DNA of 64,000 nucleotides from Bolinopsis microptera. Its lineage: Eukaryota; Ctenophora; Tentaculata; Lobata; Bolinopsidae. A program made the position numbers and the translations under genes. Positions 34,968 through 45,346 of the stretch are shown one piece after another. Within the stretch, counting starts at the first letter, position 1. Every line of letters starts with the position of its first letter. The notes under the pieces are model-generated. The model had not been told where the DNA came from. It made no database searches and saw only the letters and a list, made by a program, of their open reading frames with translations. The stretch covers positions 22,585,603 to 22,649,602 of the forward strand of contig NC_087072.1 of assembly GCF_026151205.1 (NCBI RefSeq), written 5' to 3'.

Positions 34968-36777
34968 ATGGTTTACTCTACTTTCTCCATGATATACTTT
35001 GTTCTAACTTCAATTTGTTTATTTCATCAGACTTTAACGTTTTTCCGTCATGAGCATAACAGAGTGGTCAAGCCTCCGGATGTTGCTGAACTGAGAAAGA
35101 CGATCAAGGTTGTAATACGTTCTTTTGTATCTTTATTTAGTTCCGAATGTATGTATTATATTGCACTTACTGATTTCAGAGTCGCCTCAAAAGTATTTAT
35201 TCTGAAAATGTATCCAACATGGGAAATGTTACCTGCTCAATTCACATGTTGCAGGGTAAAGAGCTGGCAATATAAATATGATATTATATATATAATAATA
35301 ATAACTAGAAATGTATACATCGCTTTATAGCCAAAAAGAACTCAAAACCCAAAGATTCAGTTCAAGCCATCTAAATTCTAAAGCGACTCATGAACAATGA
35401 ACATGTACATAAGAACTTAGCATTTTATGAAATATGGGTTTTTATGAGGAATGTATTTTATGAAACTTATATGAATATTTTCTCAAAAAGATGAGTCTTA
35501 ATTTCTTTTTAAACAATGTTCTCAATTTATAGGGAAGCTGATTCCAAACGTATGGTCCACAGCTACAGTAGCGAAAACTTCTCTCCGTTTTACTATAGTT
35601 ATGTATAATGTATTATATAATAATCATGATAATCATTAATCATACAAATCATTCACACAAAATATAAATATAAAATTAGTCTTTATACTAAAGAAACCAA
35701 TAATCTATATTAATGTAACCAACATAACATGGAAAATGTAACCTACTCAATCCTATGCAGGGTAAAGAGTTGGCAGTCATAGTGTTTGGAGCGAGAAGAT
35801 GCCGGCACAGTAACCACCTCGAGCACATTGTAAACGAACTGCCTCAATATTTCGACATGTCAAAAGTAGTCATCTTATCTCTGGACTGTCGCTCTGAAAA
35901 TTTTACCAAATACTGCACAGACAACGATATCAGCAAATTTCCGACAATGAAGATGGTTTATCTTGGAATTCACATGAAGACAGAGTATCGAGGCCAGAGA
36001 AAAGTTATAGCCATCAAATCCTACATAGAAAAGCTTGTTGATAATAAGATTCCGATACTTGATGATATTGATAAACTAGTGCAAATAAGAGCGGACAACA
36101 ATCACCGGTGTGTCATAGGCTTCTTCTCCTCATCAAAAAGCGACATTTTTCAAACATTCAAAAAAGTTTCTGGCATATTCCATGAGCAGTGCTATTTTTA
36201 TGCGTTTATCAATGAAGTTCAACAACTGCCAGTAATAGCTATCAGAGATTCAGCCCTTGGAGACGAAATTTTCACAGGAAAGCAAGAAATCAATGCGTTA
36301 TATCAGTGGATAAGAGACAACTGCAGGCCACTTGTACCTGAAATGACATTCAACAATGCAGAGGAATACATTGAACAACAGAAGCCATTGTTAATTTTAT
36401 ACAGGAATACATCCGATGTGGACAGTGTGAACCTGTTCACTAAAGTTGTGAATAGTGAAGTAAAGGATCTATTAGATACCACTATCACTGCATTGCATGT
36501 TGATGGAACAGCGTTCAAAAATGCTCTCAGGCTGGCAAACTTGACCATCGAGGATTTGCCACTGATACAAATTGATACATTGAAAACGTTCTATACATTT
36601 TCTAATTTCACAGATATTTCTAACTCTGGAAATTTGAGAAATTTTGTACGGGATTGCATTGAAGAGTCAAAAAATGGTACATTTGGGGCTAATAAAAAAT
36701 CTATTTTCTTAAGATTGAAACCAAGTTCAAACAGATATTCGTTTGTTGAAGATACCTCTGGGAAAGATGAGCTATGA
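34968..36777 (+). CDS. ERp44-like gene B, divergent paralog with KDEL tail
   Basis: Two exons, 34968-35108 and 35761-36777, joined at phase 0 (AAG|GTTGTA donor, TATGCAG acceptor); 385 residues. Exon 1 gives a signal peptide (MIYFVLTSICLFHQTLTF) and the start of domain a. Exon 2 has the active site RRCRHS in place of WCRFS, then FPTMK, TEYRGQRKV, IRDNCRPLVPEMTFNNAEEY and LKPSSNRYSF, and ends GKDEL. The order and spacing match gene A throughout, so it is a duplicate. It lacks the histidine of SFKHMY (here TLKTFY) and the LHREFH pair. Likely still an ER/Golgi-cycling thiol protein through CRxS and KDEL, but with altered regulation or clients. AATAAA occurs at 37337. Confidence 0.88.
35214..35269 (+). 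repeat. Duplicated, unused splice acceptor of ERp44-like B
   Basis: About 56 bp in the intron repeats the sequence around the true exon 2 acceptor (35717-35775), including GCAG|GGTAAAGAGCTGGCA against GCAG|GGTAAAGAGTTGGCA. Splicing here would hit a stop two codons later (ATA TAA). Confidence 0.8.
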
Positions 36778-37378
36778 AAAACATGTACACATTGCAATTG
36801 TTATATTTCAAAGTAAACTTTTTCAGCCGTTTTATAGAAGTAATAGAGCTTTTAAAGCAATATTTATTTATTAATAATATGTATTTTATGGCATGATTAT
36901 GCTTATTGCTTAATCACATCAGCAATATGCTGCCTAAATTATCAACATGTATAGAACAGATACACACTTATGTATTTGCACTAGCTAATACTGTCAAGTA
37001 AAATATGGTGTATATTCTCATAATTGAAAAACAAGTCACTTTTTTCATGATAATATGAATGCTGGAGTGATTCTTTGGGAGCAAATCACAACCAGTGACT
37101 AATTTAAGAGCCATTATCTGACCAACCTTTACTCTAATATATCTCATAACATTGAATAAGTAAAATTCTTCATATGAATGTATACGAAAACCTCCCTCCT
37201 ATTGCCTCTGTCTTAGTGAACTGGTTTGTGGTGTGAGAGAACTTGATCAGATGACTGCAACAATCCTGCCATGGCTATTTCTGCACACAAGTCTTGGTAG
37301 ACAGTCTAGATATTCGCTAAAAATTATCTGTTCTACAATAAAGCAAAGATTTTATTTTATACCCTCAATCAATACATA
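36778..37378. other. Sequence downstream of ERp44-like B
   Basis: Likely 3' UTR, with AATAAA at 37337-37342. Otherwise AT-rich with nothing recognised. Confidence 0.45.
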
Positions 37379-37382
37379 TTAA

Positions 37383-37773
37383 GGGGGCAGGGGGGGGGTC
37401 TTCATGGAAATTTTCTCAAAATCGACTTTTTAGTTGTTTCTGATAGAGGGGAGTAATATCTATCAGATGCTTTTAATCCCATGGAAAAATATCGTTCCTA
37501 GCCGAAATTATTGCCGGTCAAAGGTCAGCGCGTGTGTGTAATTGTATTAAGCGAGCGATTTTTGATCGCGTGCCCTGAAAATCGAGTCTAAAAATCTATC
37601 TTCTCCTACATTTTTTGAGCAATCACCCTGAAACTTTCAGGATATGTTCTAGGCATCATTTAGAAGAGATGAGCCGAGCAGAATTTTGAAATAGGCCTTT
37701 AAATATTTTTTATTCGATTTTGAATATCGTGGACCTCGTTTTTTGATGATTTTTCGAGGTCCCCCCTACCCCC
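37383..37773. mobile_element. TTAA-flanked G-rich MITE, 391 bp
   Basis: Ends GGGGGCAGGGGGGGG and CCCCCCTACCCCC, with TTAA on both outer sides (37379-37382, 37774-37777). Fits a piggyBac-type non-autonomous element. Second copy, damaged and reversed, at 12685-13067. Confidence 0.8.
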
Positions 37774-38216
37774 TTAAGTTTTAAAAATTTAAAAATAGTG
37801 AAATAAATTTTTAGTGAAACAAATTTAAAATTTTATCCTTTATTTTACAATCACAATATAATAATATTTATAAGCCTCCGTTTTGAAAGTTTTAAATTTC
37901 AATATATCCGCATTTCTATTTAAAGTTCAATTTTATGTATAAGTCAATAACTGGCTGTCAAAGCCGCGCATTCATGAAAACAGGATTAACTTGTTTATAG
38001 TTATACAACAAATTAAATTTAAAACTATCCGTAGTTTTTAAAATAAATTATAATATTACCTAAATCCAAAGCCTGCTTTATAAAAGTTACTTTTAGATCA
38101 TAATATATCATCAATTCTAAATATTTACAATGCGACATGTCAATCAATTACAATCCATTAACATTACCAATATTAAAAACTGTCCAAAATATCTAAGAAA
38201 GTATTCTCTAGCCAAA

Positions 38217-40860
38217 GGGGTGATACTCGTAAAATATTTGTTTCGAATACAGGACCGTCGACGAGTCCAACTCAGCGCGCGTCCAGGTAGGTTATAAACC
38301 TACAATCCAGCCCCTACACGCATCAATTCTCATGCAGCGCGGCTCAAATAAATAACCATTTATAAAAACTTCGAGAGATATATACTCCCTTTCCCTTAGC
38401 CACAAAGGGATTATGCAAATCTCTGCTGTCTCTTCTTCTCAATGTAACTTACTCTATCTACCCTAAAACTGTATCTGAAACTTTCCAGAAATTGCCTGTG
38501 TCTACTAAAACTTTGTTTTACTTAAATTCTTCAAGAATAATTTTAAAATCGGTAACAGACTGTGAACCCTGATTTTAAGCAAATTTGTCAAGAATGTTAA
38601 CTCCCATATATACCATTACTTGTGCCATTTGGTAATATGACTGATGGTGGAACTGAGAGAAGCTGGGGCTCTGTTTCCACATCTTTGCACACAGTGGTTA
38701 ATAGTTCTGCAATTGTGGAATTCTACAGTTTCCAAAACGAAGTACGAGGATATATTAACTTTGAGCTTTGTTTTGGCGACTGCTTCATCGATGGGCGAGT
38801 AGGTATTTGTTGTTTAGCAGTGTTGAATATTGGAGCAATTATATAATGCAATGTATATCTCCATCATAATATAGGCTAGTGTAAACATATATAATCAATA
38901 ATACAAACAAATGGTATTAGTAACTCGCTAGATTATAGATGTTATTTAAACACATATGTTTACGTCAATTATTACTAAAATTAATATTCTTTTTGCTTTA
39001 ATATAATTACATGTCACATAATGGATTAGTTGAATGAAACGTGTGCTACAAATGTCTACGCCTCACGCAAAACTGCGTACCGCTTAGTACTTCATGCTTG
39101 AGCGGTACTGCGGTTGACAGTGGCGCGCACTCAATTTAATCACAAATAACGAGCGCGCGGTTTTTTGGAATCTCTCCATTATTATATTAATTAGGTCGCA
39201 GTGTTCACGGCCTGTACTGCGTGAACGACAGAAATATATTTTAAATTATTTTGCTTCTGAAATTTTGGCTCTAGAAATTAAGAAATGTGACATGTAATTG
39301 TAAGATATGTATTGACATGTATTGTAAGATAACAATTAAATAGATCATGTGCGCGGCGCCTACAGCTGACCTACGAATTTCTGAACAATTTTAAATTGTG
39401 GCTGTGTGCGCGGCGTACTGTATATGTGTTTGAAATTGAAATTTGAATTTATTTATGAATATAACATTATGTATTGATTGTTTTGTGGTAAATAAAAAAT
39501 TTTCTTTCCTAAAAAAAAATTTTCTTTCCTGTGTCTCTAAGAGAATTGTGTCTTAGTGAAACTTAGCCACCGATATTGCAAGTTAAAGTGTGGTCGATTT
39601 TATTTGGTTTTCCAAACACACATAGAGGATTTCTGTTAGCTGTGGACAGTGTCAAGTTGTATCCGAGTAAGAGGGCGTCGAAGAATTATTGTTTGCTGAG
39701 TACATACCCACACGCTTTGAGAGGGAGTGTGGATAGACAAATGGATAATTGTTTTTCTATTCAATAAGGAGTGGATACAGAGGAAAGAAGATTGACATCA
39801 AACATGATCAGACCCATCTATCAGAAGTCTCGTACTACCTCATCCCTCCCCCGATGATAAAGTAAAAGTAAAGTGTTTTGTTTAAAGTTCCGAAATATTG
39901 GTAGCAATGGACCATTTCCGTTACCTGTGTATTGTGCTTCTCCGGGATCTAACACATCCTGAAACAGACCAAAACTATGTACCAACACACTGGTGTTGGG
40001 ATGTCTGCCCCCGGTGCCTGCCTGGGTCAATAAAGCAGTCAAGCATCATGTATGTTAGGATGAGCATTCGCAACCAGCAGATGTGGGAACTCCCACAAAA
40101 GACCAAAACAGATCTAGAGACAATTAGCAAACTTGGAAGAATAGACTCAAATTTGTTTATATAATTCAAAGCATATGTTATTGCCCACGTTAAGGGGCCT
40201 GTTAATAATTAATTAAATTATTAACTATTTTAGATTTAATAATAATGTGCTCTGCTAATTGCAATACTTGAATTGATTGTGCTCTGCCAATTAAAATTAC
40301 ATTTCATTATTTGATTTAATTGAATATGTATATTGTTTGAATGACCTTTTGTTATGTTTCTGAGGAGATTTAGTTGTCTTTGTGTGGATTTTAATGATTT
40401 AATCAATATTAAATTGATCTGGACTAGCTTTTTGGCGTGAGAAAAATCTTTTAGGCCCGCGCATTTTTTGTTTCCTTTAAATATCCAATTAGCATTTTAT
40501 GACAAAAGATCATAAATCAATATTTTCATTATATTAAATTTGGCGTGAACATTTTTTAAATCCACTTATAAAGCATTATTCATTGTTAATGAACTAACCC
40601 AGCGCACTCTACTTCGTAGTACTTGCCTTGAAAAAAGACGAGTGTAATTTTTTAAAGAAAGCATTGTTTCATTAAAATGTTATTTAAATATTTTTTAAAG
40701 ATTAGATTCTTATCAAAAATCAACACGTTTTTTAAATTTTATTACTTACCTTGTAGGTTTATAACTTACCATGACCAAGACGCGCGCCGAGTTGGACTCG
40801 TTGACGGTCTTAATGCTTAATATTATATATTTGAAACAAATATTTTACAAGTATCACCCG
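38217..40860. mobile_element. Possible larger TTAA-family element (degenerate)
   Basis: The left end GGGTGATACTCGTAAAATAT and the right end TATTTTACAAGTATCACCCG are inverted and belong to the MITE family seen at 7863-8106. TTAA is present only on the right (40861). Inside is ~2.4 kb without a recognisable transposase, only short open frames such as 39898-40164, which I cannot assign. The two ends may be unrelated fragments. Confidence 0.35.
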
Positions 40861-40864
40861 TTAA

Positions 40865-41552
40865 AACTTATCCATCCATTTCAGAAAGCTTAAGCAAGTT
40901 TATTTCTTATCAAAACAAATATTGTATCACCCGTTAACAGGTAAGGGAAAAAATTGTAGCGCGATGCACTACTGGGCCGCGCCGCGCATCAAATAATTCT
41001 TCTCTTAACCACTCCTTAACGGTAAATCGTTGTATGTTTATAACATAACCTACCAGGACGCGCGCCGAGTTGGACTCGTCGAGTGTCGACAGTCCTGAAA
41101 TATAAGTAAATCGGCAAAATGCGCTATTGGGCTTGCTCTATCCAAAGCCCTTGCGCTCACAGTAGCGCATTACAGTAGCGCGCACTCCCATTTCGCTTAC
41201 CACAGGGGGAGCTGAAACCAGGTTTTTGATCAAACGCTGCCATTTGTAGTCAAACGTCGCCAACAGTTGCTCTCGTCCAATGAAATCGCTGCATTATGCA
41301 AGCCAAGCTTCGCATACGAATATATGTAATTCAATTAAGCATAATGACTTGCAGAATGCATGGTGATTTGTGAGGACGATGAATTCCCACAAATGAGGCT
41401 GTAGAATGATTAGAAGAGGGTGAAAGGAAGTGAAGTGACAAGAAGTGAATGGAGGATAAGTAGGGCGAGCACTGTATTGATACAGATGAGAAAAGACAAT
41501 TTTATGAGAAAATTAATTTTTTATAGCTCATCGATGGCAAGTTGTGCAAGAC
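40865..41552. other. MITE fragments and unassigned sequence
   Basis: Holds extra ends of the CGGGTGATACTCG family at about 40915-40937 and 41023-41097, and a segment of short repeats containing GTAGCGC near 41160-41195. No gene. Confidence 0.4.
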
Positions 41553-41557
41553 AGCCG

Positions 41558-42467
41558 CACAGTGGGCCAGAATAGGGGGGCAGGCTATATTAGACATGTT
41601 AGTACCATCCAAATATGTCTGAAAGGTGTTCTGTAGACTGCTTTGACCCAAAAAACGATCAAAACCAATATCAAGACCCTACTATACACAAAAACTGAGA
41701 AAATTGGGGATTTTTGAATTATGCTCCTTGAATTTTTAGCCCCAAAATGCCCAAAAATTCAAAATTCCTTACACAAGCCAAAAAATCAGTTTTGAAATGC
41801 TTTACTTGTAGCTAAAGGCTTTTAGAACTAGTATTTAAAATTTCATCAAGATTGAACAAAAGATGGCCGAGTTATAACAAAAATATGTATGCCCATATTT
41901 GGGCATAAGCCCTAAATAACATATTTTAAGCCAATAAATTGGTAACAAATCGGCATTTTAAAATTATCCCCAAGTTTCCCAAGTAGATTTTTCTTGTATA
42001 TTGTAGGGAATCCTCTAAGCTTTCAGATGGTACTATGGAATATGGCGGCCTATTGCGGCCTAACAACTATTTTTGGTCTGGAAGACCAAAAATTTGCCTA
42101 AAAATGTGACAAAAACTCAAGGTCATGTCAAAAATCAGCTAAATTAGATAGCCTATTAAGGTTTTTTTCAATAAATTAAGATTTGAGAGTTGTTTTGAGA
42201 TGTAAAAGGAGTCAATTTACTTTATATAATCTTATTTAAGGAACAGACATAGAGTAAGAGCTATTTTTCACTGCCAAAAAGAAACAAAATCAATTTTTGA
42301 AAAATCTCAAATTTCGCGGCCGCGTAGCGGTTAAACCATATAATGGAATTTTTAATTTCGGTTTTTTGCATTCTGTAGGGGAACAGTTTTCCCATCAGAT
42401 TATTTAAAATACATCTTAAACTGACAAACTCATTTTTGGACCTAATATAGCCTGGTGGCCCACTGTG
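41558..42467. mobile_element. 910-bp non-autonomous element with Transib/RSS-like ends
   Basis: Both ends start CACAGTGGGCCA and are flanked by the 5-bp GC-rich repeat AGCCG (41553-41557, 42468-42472). A second shared block CAGGCTATATTAG follows after 16 bp on the left and 6 bp on the right, counted from the heptamer CACAGTG. Known: Transib transposons make 5-bp GC-rich duplications and have ends starting CACWRTG, and CACAGTG is the V(D)J heptamer. The interior is AT-rich without a transposase. Confidence 0.6.
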
Positions 42468-42472
42468 AGCCG

Positions 42473-42787
42473 AAAGCAGTGATGCTGTCATCACCTTCAT
42501 CTCATAAGATCGACTAGCAAAGGAAATCAAAGAGCAACATTAACCGTAATGCTGACAACAACCTGGCCTTAATACCATAAGCATGCATGCAAACATTACC
42601 AAATCAATTTCACTGTATACCATTACAGTTATACTGTCAATAATTCACCAGCAACAACGGCATGGGCTATGCGACTGGTAACAGTTGTACAAACAAAATT
42701 TTGAAATGGTTAGCTAGCTGTTATAGCTATGCACCTGTTTTTACTCTTACGACTCAGAAAGTGCATTAAAAGGATGACTTCAACTTT
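42473..42787. other. Short unassigned stretch
   Basis: AT-rich sequence between the Transib-like element and the next retroelement; nothing recognised. Confidence 0.5.
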
Positions 42788-42801
42788 ACAAAGGCAACTT
42801 T

Positions 42802-44209
42802 GAAGAACACCCATGGATCAGGAGGCCCCACTCTCATTGATGCTGACGGTTGGAAACACATTCTATGCTCAAAGAGCTATGGAAAATGCAATGATACCTT
42901 AGCTCAAGCCATAGCCGATGTTACTAAAAGATTATGCACTGAAACCATTGCACCAACCATGCTCAGTGATCTTCTTGCAAGCAGACTGATCCCCTTAGAC
43001 AAGCGACCAGGAGTCAGACCTATCGGCATTGGTGAAGTCTTGCGAAGGATTATGACAAAAACAGTAACAAGAACTATCAAAGAACACATTAAGGAGGCAA
43101 GTGGCTCCCTACAAACCTGCAGTGGCATTGAGTCAGGTATAGAAGCCGCAGTTCATTCAATGGCCGAGAACTTTGCCAACAAAAACAGCCAAGGCCTTCT
43201 CCTAGTTGATGCATCAAATGCGTTCAACAGTTTACACCGAGAGCTGGCTCTTGTTACTGTTGCAACAACCTGCCCCGTGTTTCACCAGTTCCTTAAAAAT
43301 ACCTATCAAGCAAAGACAAAGCTCTTCATCTCCGGCTCAAAGTCAGGGGAGTTCATCTGGGGTGAAGAAGGCAACACATAAGGAGATGTTGCAGCAATGC
43401 AATTTTATTCCATAGCCACCAGACCTATAATAGATGATCTCAAAGCTTATGCTGAAGCAACTATGGTGTGGTATGCTGACGACAGCTCTGCATGTGGAAG
43501 CTTCATCCAACTGCTCCATTGGTGGAATAGACTCTGTGAAATAGGCCCAAGCTATGGGTACTGCCCCAACGCTAAAAAGACAATTCTGATTGTCAAAAAT
43601 CCCGAAGAGCTAATTGAAGCAGAGACCCTATTTAAACACCTGGGAGTTAAGATCACGACATCCGGAGAACGCCATCTTGGTGCTGTTGTAGGCTCAAAAG
43701 AATTCAGGGAAGAGTACATCAAAGAAAAAGTTGAAAAATGGATAGTTGATATTGATCAACTAGCAGATGTAGCGACGGAAGAACCACAACTGGCTTATTC
43801 GGCCTTTACTAAAGGAATATGCCACAGATGGAGATACTACATGCGTACTATACCAGACATTGGAGAGCACTTTGTCCCACTAGAGAGCAAGATCATGCAT
43901 GTGCTCATTCCAGCCCTCCTCGGTCGCCCTGTCAACCAGCATGAAAGAGATATCCTTGAACTCCCTGTTCGATGTGGAGGCCTAGGTATCATCAATCCTG
44001 TCAGGATAGCATCTCGTGAATATGCATTCTCAGTGGCACTCACTAAAGATCTTGTGAGTTTGATCAACCAACAAGACCAGGATATTACCAAGCTGGATAT
44101 GGGCAAGATGAAAGAAAAGAAAGAAGAACTGAGAAAACAGAAAGATGAGTTTCTATCACAAAGGTTCAAGATGCTTTATAATGGGTCAGATCATCTTCTT
44201 AAGAACCAC
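42802..44209 (+). pseudogene. Retroelement A reverse transcriptase (5'-truncated, one in-frame stop)
   Basis: Open from the insertion border (GSGGPTLIDADGW) through LIPLDKRPGVRPIGIGEVL and the motif A stretch LLVDASNAFNSL. One TAA at 43379-43381 stands where the family has Gln in the TQGD motif. The same frame then continues: IATRPIIDDL, catalytic WYADDSS (43469-43489), LPVRCGGLGIINP, and a Lys/Glu-rich stretch to the LINE B border. Role: copies element RNA at a nicked site. The stop, the missing 5' end and the LINE insertion all inactivate it. Confidence 0.8.
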
Positions 44210-44333
44210 AGATCTCTTATCACTACTTCAGATCTCTTATCACTACTTTCAGATCTCTTATCACTACTTTCAGATCTCTTATCACTACTTCAGATCTCTT
44301 ATCACTACTTTCAGATCTCTTATCACTACTTTC
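44210..44333 (+). repeat. Six 20-21-bp monomers at the LINE B 5' end
   Basis: Unit AGATCTCTTATCACTACTTTC in 20- and 21-bp forms, order 20-21-21-20-21-21. Its position just before ORF1 suggests a monomeric 5' UTR or promoter. The host frame of retroelement A stays open across it by chance. Confidence 0.9.
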
Positions 44334-44381
44334 AATTCGTTTTAAAAATCTTGCTCTGCCTGTTTATTGAAATTTGAAGAC

Positions 44382-45290
44382 ATGTCTCATCATGGCAATT
44401 CTCAACAAAACTCGGATCGCCGACAGAGCAAGGCTCACCGTAATTCCTACTGTCCCGTGACTTCTCAGTTTGGCAACGGTTATCAGCACGATCAGATGCC
44501 ACGTCAACAACTACAACAGCCACAGCTACCTCACTTTTCCAACGGTGAGTCAGAACTAAGATCAGTTCAAGAGTTATGGAAATTTATGCAACATCTAGAA
44601 ACCGAACTTAGTATAGCTCGTAGTGATCATGCTAAATTGTTGGACGACTTCGTGGAACTTCGACACGTTAACTCAAAGCTCAGCAAAGTTGTCGATCGTC
44701 AAGCGGAGGCGATCTGCAAACTAGAAGTGGAACTAGATAATTTAGATCAATACTCACGTAGGGAAAACGTTTGTTTTACCAATTTGCTAGTTAATGAGAG
44801 CAATAGTTGTGAGGACCAAGTGGTCTTGTTGTGTGAACAGTTAGGTGTGGACATTGTTAAGGATGACCTTGTAGCCGCTCATCCCTTGAAGGGCAAGAAG
44901 GGTAAAGCCCCTAGGTTTATTGCTCGCTTCAAAGATAGATCAACAGCACAGAAAGTGTTTAGAAATAGGAAAAGCACTAAAAACATTTCCCCAGATAAAA
45001 AGAAATTGCTGTTTGAGAACCCCGAAAAGGGTGTCGGGGTACAGCCCAATATAACATATAAACGAGCGGCATTATTAGGGCAGGTCAACGATGCTGTCAG
45101 ATTTGGTGGACTAAACTCTTGTTGGGTTGACTACAAGAATGGGAATGTTTTATTGAGAATGAATGCTAACGGTAATCCTAAGCTGATTAGGAATACTGCT
45201 GATTTGTTGATTTGTGTGCCTACTTTTGAACCTAAAGAGTTTTTGTTTTGTGAGAGCCCCTTTTTGAACAATACTGAATTCACACCGTGA
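44382..45290 (+). CDS. LINE B ORF1, coiled-coil nucleic-acid-binding protein
   Basis: 302 residues from ATG 44382. The N-terminus is Gln/His-rich and disordered (QQLQQPQLPHF), followed by a coiled coil about 58-123. An RRM-like and C-terminal domain begins YSRRENVCFTNL, as in L1-type ORF1p (VAAHPLKGKKGKAPRFIARF, then DRSTAQKVFRNRK). Expected to trimerise, coat element RNA and act as a chaperone. The fold differs from ORF1 of the first retrotransposon, so the two elements belong to different families. ORF2 follows after 56 bp without overlap. Confidence 0.85.
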   Translation: MSHHGNSQQNSDRRQSKAHRNSYCPVTSQFGNGYQHDQMPRQQLQQPQLPHFSNGESELRSVQELWKFMQHLETELSIARSDHAKLLDDFVELRHVNSKLSKVVDRQAEAICKLEVELDNLDQYSRRENVCFTNLLVNESNSCEDQVVLLCEQLGVDIVKDDLVAAHPLKGKKGKAPRFIARFKDRSTAQKVFRNRKSTKNISPDKKKLLFENPEKGVGVQPNITYKRAALLGQVNDAVRFGGLNSCWVDYKNGNVLLRMNANGNPKLIRNTADLLICVPTFEPKEFLFCESPFLNNTEFTP

Positions 45291-45346
45291 GATGAATATT
45301 TCTAATACAACTATTTTTCAGATTTTAATATTTCTAACAGAGAATT

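Noticed and set aside
39898-40164. 88-residue open frame as a gene
   Set aside because: No family recognised, no splice partner, and it overlaps other open frames on the opposite strand.
43379-43381. TAA read as glutamine (altered genetic code)
   Set aside because: Other genes here use TAA and TAG as ordinary stops, and the affected copy is truncated and interrupted, so a nonsense mutation is the simpler reading.
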